64,000 nucleotides of DNA, taken from positions 15,309,268-15,373,267 of the forward strand of contig BSYO01000024.1 in the NCBI GenBank assembly GCA_033239525.1. The letters run 5' to 3'. This DNA is from Nepenthes gracilis (Eukaryota > Streptophyta > Magnoliopsida > Caryophyllales > Nepenthaceae). The position numbers and the translations under genes are program-made. Under the pieces are notes generated by a model. That model did not search any database and was not told the origin of the DNA. It saw only the letters and a list, made by a program, of their open reading frames with translations. Positions 52,028 through 64,000 of this stretch are shown here, piece after piece. The first letter of the stretch is position 1. Each line of letters begins with the position of its first letter.

Positions 52028-54466
52028 TTAAGAAAATCCCTTGTAGTGATTCAAGTCTCCCCATACTTTCTCCTCCACTTCTTCCCATGATTTCGCCATA
52101 CGCAGGTCCTCCCAGATACTAAATATAGCTCCTAAGACGTCCTCCTCATGCAAAATACAATAGCACCTGCAATTACGTAAAGAAACTAGACTTTAACTCC
52201 ATTTCCATACAATAAAAAAGCTACAAGTCAGAAGAAATTTGAATGACAATAGGATAGTTTAAATGCCACAACAATGGGAGTGAAATATCAATGCAGTTTT
52301 GCACTTATAGGACAAAAAGTTATCTAATTGTTCTCTTCAGGGAAAAACACCACGATATACAGTACAGAGGGTACCGAGGCTGGGGAGGTTAAGAAACTCG
52401 GACATGAAGCAGAAGAGACTACTCCCACTTCCCAGAAAATTTTTCTTCATATCCCTGGTGCATAAGTGGTTTAAAAATAAACTTGGTTTTTTATCCATGC
52501 TGTTGCACATTACTCTTTCATTTTTATAGGAATTTTAGGTACTGTAAACATGATAAGACTGCTCCATTATCACCTAAAAATCTTCAAGCCACTGATCTCA
52601 AAATTGCAGATGTAAATTTACTACATCTAACTCTCCTTAGAGCCTACAATGTGGGAAGTCCAACACACTAGGCCACAATTTTTGTTATATAATTGTGGCA
52701 GACATGTCACAAAAAAGCTCCGGTGTTGATTACAGTTCCCTAATTATAATAAGATGATGAACTTGTGTTCATATGTTGTTTTCACACGCATTGCATTTAG
52801 ATTGTGAGGGCGAGGACCATTCAATGATGTGGAGATAACACACCACCCATGCCACATGGAAAGCTATGGTGTGAAATGATACAAAAATTAAGAAAGCATA
52901 ACTCAAAAATTACATTGCAAAATTGTACAACCTTCAGTGAAATGATACAAAAATGCATCAGAAATAGATTAAGAAAGAAACAGATCAGAAAGCAAGAAAC
53001 TGAATAGACTGTGCAAAACTAGTACCAGGGTATACTCACATAGCAAGGTAAGATTGCTGCTTGTACTTGATGTCCTCTGCTAAGTTCCATTCTGATGCTT
53101 TCTTACAAAACGGAAGCTTGTAGCTTGCCAAGAGCTGCTTGAGTAAACGCAGATCCCCTCTAAAGACATCTAGATGTATAGGGATCAAGTCAAAAAGGGG
53201 GTCACCTGAAAGGTAAACAAAAGTCACTAGGTTGGGTACTGTCCCAAGAGCTTGCCAAGATCTATGAACTAAGTAAATACTCCCCCTCCTCCCTGCCATA
53301 TTTACACTCAAGAGTGCCCCAAATTATGGCCACTTTTCATTTTACTCATCTTTTTTGCCAGTTTTCAGTTTCGTCCCAAAATTGAAATCCTATGCTACAT
53401 TCATGTACCATGTAATCCTATGCATTTCAAAGTGAACTTGATGTCACCACAAGAGGCTGCTTTTAGTTATCGTTGCAACTTAATTATCCCAGTAATCTAA
53501 TCAAATAATTCAGCCATCAACTTGTCAGAACTCTTATACTTGCATGATTTATCAATCATCAAACAGGGAAGAAGCTTCAGCAAGCAGTCAATATTCATGG
53601 AAACATCAAAAATAATAAGCACGAACCAACATTTAGGTCACTGAAATCAAGAATATAGGAAGGTTGCCACAATTTTGCCACCCCATTCCTTATGCTGCCA
53701 TTAGCGGAATCACTGTAAATGGAGCAATTGTCATTGGTATTATCAATCAAGGGTTCCATATAAATATTGTCGTCCATGATATCTGTATGTATCCAGGAAC
53801 AAGTTTTTCCCTGACTCACAGACAGAAACAACAGAGATTCGTAAGTTCACAGAGGACAGCTATATCTTGCCATCAATGAAAAGGATAAATGCAGAATAAA
53901 TTTGGCAAGATGCATGGAATTCATAGCATAAAGTTCCTAGAGAACCTCATATAAATGAAATAACTCCTCAAAATCTTTGGGAAGGTATTCATCAACTTTC
54001 TCTATAAGGCTGCAAGGAATAGGATCTCCCCTGCAAGTAACGTGATAAATAATGGGTTAGTAACTATCATATGTTTAATGCCAGAACAATTCATACATAG
54101 AGCAATCATTTATAATTGCTTTCAGATGAAAGATTAGCCCCACTGTAAAGCAATGTAGACCAAAAATAAACAGTTACGGAAAGGAATGGCAACATAAGGA
54201 GAAATATACGTAAAATTATCAGGTATGTGCTAATATCACTTTGATTCCCATGCGCCCCCCCTCCTTCCAAAAATAATCTTGAAAGGCTTGCTAAACTTCA
54301 GAGAAAACCTTATGCCAATTGTTCTTTTTCTGATGTCTTTTCTATCCCTTTTAAACACTTAGTTTAGGTAAGATATCTAATTAAAGGATCAATAGGACCA
54401 AAAAGTGAACCTTGAGATCAAGAAGATGTTCCTCAATGTTTAATGTAAAATATACAGAAAATAGCA

Positions 54467-54502
<36 letters not shown>

Positions 54503-57500
54503 TGAGAATGGGAGGAATTTGAAGGAAAAACAAATATTTGGCTGTCATCTTCATAGAAAACCAATCAAAGAGGAATATTTTACAGTTAACTGTGGTGTTC
54601 TCGTGTTGTATCATTTTATGGCTATATGAATTGACTGTTTCAGGCAAATGACATTGGGCTGGAGACAAGAGCATCATCGTTCTTGAACCAGAAAAGAAAC
54701 AATTTGTGAAGCAGTATTTGCCTTGTGCTCCTCAAAGAGCTAATCTAACCCAAAAAGAGCATACAAATGGTGGCCCTGAAGGAAAACCACAGACCATCAT
54801 TAAGTAACATGAGAAATTGACCATCATGAAGTAACAAGAGAAATTGTTTGCAGCATTTTGTGCGAAAGGAAGAGGTTTCACAATTAAAATAATCAGCGTG
54901 AAATGAGATAACATACCATTTAGTCAGGCGTGTCACCACATCCCTCTTTCTAATGGCTAGAGTTCTGATAAATATCTCCCACTCTGAGCCAAAACTAGAG
55001 TTATCATTAATAATTCCCCTAATATTAACAGCAAAGGAAGAATTCATATTCTGTTCAACATTTGATAACATTGAGCCATTGAATGGCGGAAGGGGCAAGA
55101 GGTGGAGGTTATATAGCTGCTCCCCCAAAAGGAAGCCAAATTCAGGGCATCTTCCCATAATACTGAATCTCTTCTGCAACAAGAACGCAACAAGGTCAAG
55201 CACATCATAATTATTTTTGGCATCGTAACTGACTTAAAGATGAGCAAGACTGATCTTAAACTATGGAAAGTATTTTAAGGCTAATATCACATACAAATCT
55301 GCAAATAGTTTTCCTTCACATCGTTTTGTTACAATGTAAGGCCAGATTCTAGTGCTTCCAGGTGAACTGATCAATTCATATGCTGACAACCCTGCTTTTC
55401 TGTATTCATGTATCTTTTTGTTCCATACACCAAAAGGACAGGTATCATTTGTATATTTCTCTGTCATTAGACTGCAGCTAGCAATCACGTCTGGAAGTCC
55501 CTTCCCATCCCAAGGCACAATTGTGTAACCTTCATTGTCAAGATAAATTATCCCACTTGCCAAAACATCAGGAACATGATCCTTCAAGGGGGATTTAGCC
55601 TTGCAAAGTAGGTCGTAGAATTCAAGCTGAATTCAAAACAGTTGATAGCTCAAGATATTAATTCCTTGAAAAAGAAAACAATTGCCTCCTCAATAAATAT
55701 TATGATTATTTAGGATATACCTCACTCCCTAAACCATAAAGAGAAGATTCCAGGCCTCCTTCAACATAGATCTTGACTACATTATCAGCAATTAGATAAA
55801 CCTATTCAAAGAAAGGGGAAAATGACAACTGTCTTATTAGAAAATCAAAGTGAAAGGAAGAAAACAAACTTGAAATTTTTTAAAAATAGCTCAGAGATGC
55901 ATATTCCTGTTACCTTTCCACCATTGGGTTCAAATCTTCTAATATACGTCACCACTTCTGGAGTGCACATATTTATTATTTTTGGATACATTCCAATAGA
56001 GAATCAACTTGCATGATTTGGTTATTAGGTTTTGTCTTAAGATCTAACATTCTATGTTCTGTTGCTGGTAATGTATTTACATCTCCAGATGAAGGACATA
56101 GCTGAGTAACCAGAGAATCTCGCACAACACCAAACAGGCACATTCATGCAAGTTACAACTTCAACCCAGTACGAATTTCTTTTTTTCCTTTATAACTTTT
56201 ATCTCATAGGAAAATAATTATATATTCATATGAATTATGCTTTAGTTTACTATTCAACCCAAAAAAATGGTTCATCAATTTGAGAGTCTTTTGCAGATTG
56301 CCTCCTATGGGGAAAGAAAAGAGAATATATTTTCGGAATGTTGAAGAGAGCAATGGAAAAAAAGGCTTAATACTTAATGAGTATTAAACAACATATTTAT
56401 AGAATCATATACATAAAGTTACAATATTATCCTTTACTATAATAAACAGCCCTCTTTAGGCTAGCGTGCATATATATCATACGTGCCAAACTTATTACAA
56501 AAGTATTCAGCTCCAAAATTTCTAAGGACTTAGTGAATAAATTGATAATTTTATCACTTGAACAAACATATGAAGTGGCATTCTCCTTTCTCAACATTTT
56601 GTTCCGTACAAAATAGCAATCAATCTTGATATGCTTAGTCTGTTCATAAAATATAGGGTTTAATGCAATGTGCAATGCAGCTGAATTGTTACATATTAAT
56701 TTCATTGGTGAAGAATAATTTACTCCAAACTCCATGAGAACTCAATTTATCTATATCAACTCACACGTTAGTGCTATTGAGCAGTACACAAATTCTACAC
56801 TAGAGCGTGATACTAAGACCTACCTTTTGCTTTTCTAGGATATTAAATTTCAACCTATGAATATATAATACCAGGATACAGAACGACGAATAACTGGAGA
56901 TCTTGTTAAATCAATTCTGAATAACATGCAATGTCAAAATGCTATCTAATCCTAATGAGTAACCCTTTACTAGGAGCCCGTTTGATGTATTGAAGAATAT
57001 ACATAACAGCTCTCAAATGACTTTTTTGTAGAGAGTCTAAAACCGACTTACTATATTCACTACAAAGGAAATATCCATGCAAGTTACTGTATAATAGTTT
57101 AAGTTTGCCAACCAATCTTCTATGTTATTTAAGATCTAGTATCGAGTTTTCTTTATCAGGTAACAACTTGATACTAGGATCATCACCGAATCATATGGTC
57201 AAGAGCCTAGCATACATGATTCACTCCAGGGGTTAAGAGCACACTTGTATTGAAAAATAAATATCCTCTGTTTTGATCTTACAACTTTAATCCCTAAGAA
57301 ATACTTCAATGGTCATAAATCTTTTGTCTGAAATTATTATTGCTGAAAAGTTTTTAACTCTCTTATACTTTTTACATTATTTCTAGTAATAATTACATGA
57401 TCCATAGAAGTTTTCTCATTAATGAATGTCAATAAAAAATCAAAAGGTCAACATCTCACGGTTTCAACCCAAATTAATAGACAAACATACTAAAACGACC

Positions 57501-60500
57501 AAACCATGTTCGAGGATATTACTTTATGCCATATAAAGACTTTTTAATGAGACAAACACTATCAGACTTTCCCTGAATAACAAAATCAAGTTGTTGCTCC
57601 ATAAAAACTTCCTCCTTCAAATCACCATTTAAAAAGGCATTCTTGATGTCCACCTAGTGTAACGGCCAAAAATACATAGAAGCCAATGCCAAAAAGATGT
57701 GAATAGAAGGCAACTCAACAACCATAGAAAAGGTATCGCGTTATCAAGCCTATAAACTTGGATATAGCTCTTGGCCACCAGGTGAGCCTAAGGCGATCAA
57801 CAATTCTATCAAGGGAAAGCTTCATGGTGTAGATACACCAACAATTTATGGTAGACTTGCTAGGAGGAAGAGAAACAAAGTTTTATATACCATTAAAGTT
57901 AAAAAAGTAGACATTTCATCGAGCATAGTAATACACCACCTTGAATGTATAAGGGCATCACTAATAGATTTAGGTGTAGAGATAGGAGATGAAGAAACAA
58001 CAAATAAAGAAAAAGTGGATAACAAGGAATTATAGATGACATTGGAAATAGGATGTAAAGTATAATGAGTACCCTTACATTGTGCAATCAGGAAGTTGAA
58101 ATTTTATGGATGTAAACTAGTGATGGATCTGGATAAAATGAGGTAATCAGTTTAGCCATGTTTTTTGGAGAAAGGCGAAGACATCATACATACAGATGGA
58201 CACATGGTCTGTCCAATCAGCAGGAGTTCTCCACAAGTTCGGATCGAAATGTACCCTCCAGCGTAGCAAATTGGTTAGAGGAACCAGGAGGAGGAAATAG
58301 AGGAACGGGAAGACGAAGAGTCTTAGCCACAAAATCATAAGGTGAAGGTGAAGGAGAAGTAGGGATAGACTCAAAAAATATCACATTTGCATATACAAAG
58401 GATTTGTATAGCTGAGGAGAATAATATCGATCTCTCTTCTGGTGCCTGGCATACTTAAGAAAAATATATTTGAGGCAACGTAGATCTAATTTGTTATAAT
58501 GGTGAGATAAATCATGAACAAAACAAACACATCCAGAGATACATAGAGGTAACGAATAGAGACAATCAAAGGGAAAAAGAATATGAAAAAGAATTTAGTC
58601 ATGGAGCACAGAAAAGGCATGCAATTAATCACATAGCGGACAATAAAGACCACAATCCCAAAATGCTAAAGGGGTATGCATATGAAAGAGTAATGTATGC
58701 GTAATTTCGATAAGGTGTTGATTCTTTTTATTAGCCAACCCATTTTGTTGTGTAGCGTGAGAATACAAAAACTGGTGCACGATACCTTATGTAGACATGA
58801 AAGAACGAAATGGGGCAAAAAAATTTTATTTCGCATTATACTGCATAACATTCGAATGAAAATGCTAAATTATATGTAAATCTCAGTACCAAAAAGCGAA
58901 AAAAATAGAAAACACTTCTGAATGATCTTTAATTAAATATAATCACGTCATTTGAGAGTAGTCATTGATAAATATGACAAAATAATGACAATTAGTTTTG
59001 GAGAGAACATGGTTAGGATCCCAAACATCATAATGAACTAACATGAAAGGGGCAAAAGCCCATGTATGGACATGACTTACAAAAGGACTATGACTATACT
59101 TTCCTAACTAATAAGACTAATATAAAACTTCAAAAACATGACCAAGACTCAAGATCATCTTCCTCGGCGGGGGTAAAGAAGGATGACTAAGACAACAGTA
59201 TATTTTCTCGAGTGTGGGTAAAGCCATACAAATTGTAGTTACATCAATGTCCAAATAGTACAAGCCCTGAAATTCATGTTCAGAACCAATCTTCTTTCAC
59301 GTCCTCAAATCCTAAATAATAATATAATCTAAAAAAAAAAAGTTACAAAACAATTGACTAGTTTGGTTAATTTACTAACAGATGTTAGGTTCAATGTAAC
59401 TTGGGGAGATAAAGAATAGATTGTAAATAAATCAAAGAAGTTGGAAAAATAGAACCAATCTCGCTTAAAAAGGTAGACACACCATCTACAAGCATAACAT
59501 TAGGTAAGGTATTTGAGTGACAGATATGAGAAAACACATTACCACTCATGTGATCTATGGGATTAGAGTCAATCACCCATGGGTTGCAATGTGCTGTAAT
59601 CAATGATAAACATGCAATTGAGGATCCATAACCTCTTTGGACAAGTGAGAAAGTGCGTGGCAGAACTAACTGAATAGCCTATTGTACAACTTAAAATTAT
59701 AAGAACTTAGTATAATCCCCTTCATAAATATGAATAGAAGGTGTAGATACGGTGGATGGGGTGAAAAAATGATCTCTATAGTATCAAGTTAGACTACATT
59801 TGCTAAATGAGGTCGCTGACAATGTAGTATCCAATGTCACATACATTGATTAATTTGTTACAAAAAGAACACTAACTAGTATGATCGCCATTTCCCTTAC
59901 CAATTAATCATCCTCCATCACCTTGTCCTCTATATCCTCCTTGAGAGCTAATCTCATTATGACCAATTGAATGTATCATGAGCATGAAACTTTAGACAGC
60001 TAATTGTATCACATTAGAATGAAGACTAACAAGCATACTATGAGAGAATGTCTCCGTAAGGATAGGAAACGTGGGACTGCATAAAATCTGGGCACGGATG
60101 GGCTTGTACTCGGGAGGAAGAACTTAGAGCATATAAATAATAAATAGATACATTGTGCCTACAAAGTGTGAATGTCTGTGCTCAATGGAATGATTTCATT
60201 AACTCGGCCATCAATTGCCTAACTTGTCAAAATAATCATCTCAAGCTACGATCATCCAGTTATAGCCAACTTAAATTATTAATCACGTTATAAATACGAG
60301 TAACATCATTAGTGTGTACATATCTCCAAAGGTAGACCATATAGATGGACCAATTGATAGACCTAGAACAAATCTTGCAATTCATTATTAATAGACTGCC
60401 ATAACAAACTCGATAGTTGAGCATCAACACGCTTCTACAACTTACTATCAATAGGAGACAAGCCATAAACAACTTTAGCAGAGAGATGATCTTCCAAACC

Positions 60501-63500
60501 TTAAGCAATAAACAAATTCTCAACGGCAGTTGCCAAATGTGAATAGTTTCTACCACTTGGTATGGTAATAGTCAGAGTACCTAAAAAATCGGAAGTGACA
60601 ATTGATGTTGTCATGTCACTAGTCATGACATTAACAAGAGACCTAGAATAATTGGTGGAAGAAGACATCCGGAAGAAAACACACACAACACAACACAAAA
60701 TAAATAATATATATGTGGTCTCCTGTATTCCCAAAGATTACAAGACAGTAGTCAATACCTAACAAATATGAAACAGTTTTCTACTTTCATTGTTAAATGA
60801 GCCCATGCTTAGGACTTTAAACAAACAATAAAAGTGTATGAGAAAATGGTGTGAAAAACATTATGGGGATAAAAAAGCAAACCAGTCATTTGGTAGTTAA
60901 GAAATGGAATCATGAGGGTACGTATAAATCATGTGCCAATCTTCACACTATGGCAGGTGCAATGGCAAGGATGGTGGCCTTAGTCTCTGATGTGACTCCT
61001 CAAGGTGACCACGGTGGTACAAGTGGTTCTTTGATTAACTTTATGGTTTGTTGTAGATATGAGAAACAAGAAAGAGGGGATACGCGCTAGGAGAGAAGTG
61101 ATGTGTGGTGGCATGTCCGATGGCACGGGCGTTTGGCTTCCAAGCTCTAGTGTAGCTCTCTAAGTCAACCACCGTGGTATAGTTAGTTTTCTAATTAGAT
61201 CTATGATTCCAACAAATCCGAGAAAATAAGGAAGAGAACAAGTGAAGCCTGTGTGATTTGGGGCTTATGCAGAATGAGTGGGGATTTTGGGATTCTGAGT
61301 GTGTTCGGCAATGTGGAAGTGGTTGGCGCTGAAAGACAATGGTGCGACGACAGTGACAGTGTAGCTGCACAAGCAACAGTGGTGTTACTAGGTTTTTGAA
61401 ACCCAAACTCTAATCACATGTTGAATATAGAGAAAGGAGAGAAATTGAGAAAAAATATTAGTACTTAATGAGTAATAAACACCCATATTTATAGAATTAT
61501 ATAAGTATAATTATAATATTATCCTTTACTCTAATAACAATATTTATGTAAGAAATTGCATGGGTGGATCCTGATTTCCCCTTTAATTGACACTTGTTGT
61601 TCCCAGATTAAACAGTAGAAATCTCTCTCTCTCTCTCTCTCTCTTTTTCTCAATTCTAATGAATGGCTAAGCATCTCACATTAGCAAGCAACAAAACTAA
61701 GCAGAAAATAACTCACAGGATTGCTCCCAGTGCCAACAGGCAGCCTTTCATCATCTGTAGGAGAAGGAAAATTATGGAACTCGCAAATTTTACAGACACA
61801 TTCCAACCAATGTCCTGCATTCAGAGCAATACATGCTCCCTGAAATATCAAACATAACATTATAAGTAGGCTGTGACCAAAAAGCACACTACATTTTTTA
61901 CTTCCACGTTAGATACTTATAGACTGCATCATCTATTTGAACATTTGGAAGTTTGCTGGTCATGTTTAGCGCTAAGTTATATGAGCACATTGCCTAATCC
62001 CAACAAAAGTCATTCTTTTAAATATTACTGTTACCAGTACCAACTATCATCATCACCACCACCACCACCACCATGATGATGATATTTTGCAAGGTAAAGT
62101 TAGGGGGAAAAAGAATCGAACCTCATGCTTTTTATCCAAGGGCCTCAATTTCAAGCATTTCAGCAAAGAACTCATAACCAGAAAAAAAAAAAAAAAACAC
62201 TATAATTATCATAATCATCGTCAAACAAATATTGAGCAGCTGTTTGTCGTGGTGGTGAAGAAAGAAGGCTTGGAGGAGGAGGATGCATAGCATTGGTTGA
62301 ATACCACCAGGTTCCATGAGTCAAATATATGATAAAGAGGAAAAGAGAGGTAATCCTAGATTGGTGTTGTGAGGATATTACCAAGTACACTTGATTCAAG
62401 CACAGAAGTCAAAGCAATACAATTGGCCTAAATTGATCACAGATGGCATGGTTATCAGATTGGGGGTATAGTATGTATCGACCAATAGGCAAAAAGATAG
62501 AAGGGGAGAAAAAAAGAAGAAGAATTAGAGACGACAAGTGGGAGGGAGAAGAGACATACAAGAGGAGAGGGAAAAAAAGCAAGGGGAAGATAGAGGCAAT
62601 TAGACAACAAGCATACTTATTATATTATTCATCTATAGTTACTAAAATAATAAATTTTAAAAATATATATATATAAAGATACCCTATTTCTAAATTAATT
62701 AAGAAACAAATATAATTATTTAACTAAATATGACCAAAAATAAGGAAAAAATGAAAAAAATATAACCTTTATAGATAATTTCCTAGAGACTACTAAAACT
62801 ATATAATTTCATAAACCTAAGCTATGACAAACTATAGAAGCAAAAATAAATCAATAAATTAAATCTCCGGAATGCCCTCATAAGAAAGTTTCAAATTTTA
62901 CATGTGAATACCGTTGATAATTGCATTCCGTACCCAGTAAATTTTTACGTGGTAATCCACTAACCATAAAGTGCACCATGCAAAGCTATAAATCTTGCCA
63001 AAACCAGGATTTTAGTAGGGAAAGTGTATGGGTTTTGTCCACGCATTTGAGGAGAGCATGGCATAGGTTACATCAGCAGCATAGTGGCTGGTTCTCACAA
63101 ATTGGCCCAAAGCAGCCAACAACCACACTACAAGTATAGATGTGAACCCCACATGACCATAGATCTGACTCTATTGCATTCAGCTTGCACAAGGACTTTT
63201 AAATTATTGTAAGCTTTTCTTTCAGATATACTTTCCAATTGTCAGTCAAACTTGCATTTTTCAGGTGCTATCACATTGGGGGTCTTTTGAGTGACGAGGT
63301 AAATATAGGAGAAGAATGCAAAGTAGAACAGATATATGCATGCATTAGTGTTACTACAGATACAATTAACAATGACAACTTGAGGAACATGGAAATGAGT
63401 GAAGAACAACCTTCCATATTAAGTCTCTTATTGCTGATTTCCCCACCCAGAGCTTCCATAACCAATCTCTCAGTTCTCTTGGTCCAATGCAATTGCCTGA

Positions 63501-64000
63501 GCTCCAGACAGAGTTGTAATGATCTTTCTCTTCATCCAAAAATCTTGATAAGAGGTTTATTTCGTAAGGAAGTTCAGAATTCCACAGATCACAACATTTA
63601 GCAACACCATTTAAAGTGTTTTGACGATTTTGACCCTTCCCAAATTGATACATTCTTAGTCTCTCTCCGTTCCTCTGCAGTTTGGCAGGGCTCAAACCAT
63701 CATCAAAGCATACACTCTTCTCCATATTAGTGAAAGTTTGATTTTCAAGAGCAAGTAATCCAGCACGACACACTCCTTTATGACAGTATCCAGGAGCCAT
63801 ATCCAAACATACAAATTCAAAATTTTTTGAATTTACAAAATTTTGTGTAACCGCAATGGTAGTTTCGAGATTTAGCACACAATGCCACCACCCACTTGGA
63901 ACAAATATTGTCTCACCAGGTAATTGAGTGCACTCTATTGGTTTGTCTTCATCAGAAAGGAGGGGATAATAATCAAGCCACCACTGCGAGCAATGAAAAT
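52028..64000 (-). CDS. JMJ21: JmjC-domain and kinase-like (APH fold) protein, JMJ21/At1g78280-like, 5' end outside window
   Basis: Minus-strand exons: about 64000-63411 (continues beyond or starts at the edge), 61839-61717, 55801-55721, 55626-55295, 55173-54917, 54030-53946, 53810-53627, 53205-53040 and 52166-52028. All splice sites are GT-AG and phases match, except for one missing base in the fifth listed exon (see separate entry). The first exon holds the end of a JmjC fold ([18 protein letters not shown], with the third metal-ligand His in GWWH). The later exons form an aminoglycoside-phosphotransferase-like lobe. It contains [17 protein letters not shown], a catalytic loop HTDIMDDN and the metal-binding ILDFSDL, then conserved [18 protein letters not shown]. 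The product ends ...HYKGFS. Homologues carry an F-box before JmjC, which would lie right of the window. The role may be protein hydroxylation or demethylation within an SCF-type complex; substrate is unknown. The third exon gap is a 5.9 kb intron holding a copia element. Confidence 0.88.
54463..54503. repeat. (CT)n-(TA)n compound microsatellite in a JMJ21-like intron
   Basis: About 13 CT units followed by TA units, in the intron between exons 54030-53946 and 55173-54917. Confidence 0.9.
54917..55173 (-). pseudogene. JMJ21-like exon with a one-base deletion (frameshift)
   Basis: Entering from the previous exon, the frame reads [15 protein letters not shown], matching the family. After the run at 55130-55122 (TTTTGGGGG on the minus strand) only the next frame matches the family ([18 protein letters not shown]). 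One base, most simply a T, is missing. With it the exon would be 258 bases and in phase with both neighbours; it is 257. As it stands translation would stop at about 55044, losing the catalytic loop. It could be a true mutation or a homopolymer sequencing error. Confidence 0.85.
56340..56448 (-). repeat. 3' LTR of the intronic copia element
   Basis: On the minus strand it starts TGTTTATTATAGTAAAGGAT and ends near CTCTTCAACA. The preceding CTAAAGAGGG is the polypurine tract. It matches 61419-61539 with substitutions and small indels. Confidence 0.75.
56449..60669 (-). pseudogene. Decayed copia gag-pol in the intron
   Basis: Gag starts near 60669 ([11 protein letters not shown]) and has [10 protein letters not shown] and [16 protein letters not shown] pieces down to about 60260. 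A protease-like segment [14 protein letters not shown] lies near 59585-59545, with the catalytic D-S-G changed to D-S-N. Integrase C-terminal text ([20 protein letters not shown]) lies near 58435-58375. RT pieces ([20 protein letters not shown]) lie near 57655-57595. The RNase H end ([20 protein letters not shown]) lies at 56735-56440. Stop codons occur in every domain. Transcription of the host gene would read through it in the sense direction. Confidence 0.85.
61401..61418 (-). other. Primer-binding site of the intronic copia element
   Basis: Directly after the 5' LTR end (…ATTCAACA) the minus strand reads TGTGATTAGAGTTTGGGT, a decayed form of the TGGTATCAGAGC initiator-tRNA site. Confidence 0.6.
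61419..61539 (-). repeat. 5' LTR of the intronic copia element
   Basis: On the minus strand it starts TGTTATTAGAGTAAAGGATA and ends ATATTCAACA, 121 bases. Shared text with the other LTR includes AGTAAAGGATAATATT and CTCATTAAGTA. Confidence 0.75.
61622..61648. repeat. (CT)n microsatellite in a JMJ21-like intron
   Basis: About 12 CT units in the intron, between the copia element and exon 61839-61717. Confidence 0.9.
61840..63410 (-). other. JMJ21-like intron of 1.57 kb
   Basis: Bounded by GT (63410-63409) and AG (61841-61840 region, TTTCAG before the exon). It contains a CCA/CCACCA run near 62053-62073 and AT-rich sequence at 62630-62880. The short open frames in it have no recognisable similarity. 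Confidence 0.7.

Larger units (their letters stand above)
56340..61539 (-). mobile_element. Ty1/copia element inside a JMJ21-like intron, same orientation
   Basis: About 5.2 kb flanked by short direct repeats 56340-56448 and 61419-61539. The minus-strand order is LTR, primer-binding site, gag, protease, integrase, RT, RNase H, LTR, which is copia order. It lies wholly within the intron 61716-55802. The short LTRs and gag type suggest the Ale/Retrofit-like group (inference). Many stops and frameshifts show it is inactive. AATAT occurs beside the right LTR and a few bases from the left one, but I cannot call a clean target-site duplication. Confidence 0.85.

Noticed and set aside
62087..62290. 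Lys- and Glu-rich frame
   Set aside because: Lies in an intron across a poly-A run; no conservation visible.

Overview
This window is nuclear DNA from a flowering plant. Three host genes can be modelled exon by exon with GT-AG introns: a 14-3-3 protein, ribosomal protein eS6, and a JmjC/kinase-like protein of the Arabidopsis JMJ21 type. Almost everything else is decayed LTR retrotransposon sequence, often one element inserted into another. There is no bacterial-style operon, CRISPR array, rRNA or tRNA. The sequence alone does not tell me the species. Most of the open reading frames longer than 60 codons are chance frames in repeats.

Layout. 0.7-3.5 kb: wreck of a Ty1/copia pol gene (+). 4.6-6.55 kb: complete four-exon 14-3-3 gene (-). 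6.92-10.12 kb: Ty3/gypsy element with paired ~0.5 kb LTRs and a large in-frame internal deletion. 12.6-14.5 kb: LTR plus primer-binding site and leader of another gypsy family. 14.5-19.65 kb: two diverged long LTR-like sequences facing each other. 20.0-28.9 kb: full-length but decayed gypsy element (-) with ~2.5 kb LTRs. 29-41.3 kb: a second long-LTR gypsy family (-), present as one complete LTR, a partial LTR, a truncated LTR and a near-identical 2.1 kb duplication. 41.3-45.7 kb: gag-like gene remnant (-) split by a clean 3.2 kb solo LTR with target-site duplication CTCGG. 47.2-48.3 kb: another LTR. 48.8-51.1 kb: the six-exon eS6 gene (+), with telo-box and TGGGCC promoter motifs. 52.0-64.0 kb: 3' part of the JMJ21-like gene (-), running off the right edge. 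Its largest intron carries a 5.2 kb copia element in the same orientation, and one exon appears to lack a single base.

The three host genes have separate housekeeping or regulatory roles and do not form a pathway. eS6 and the JMJ21-like gene are convergent. The most notable points are the nested insertions, the frameshift in an otherwise well-conserved gene, the deletion-fused gypsy polyprotein, a long LTR flanked by internal sequence on both sides, and tandem or inverted duplications within LTR material. I found no convincing evidence of a new biological system.
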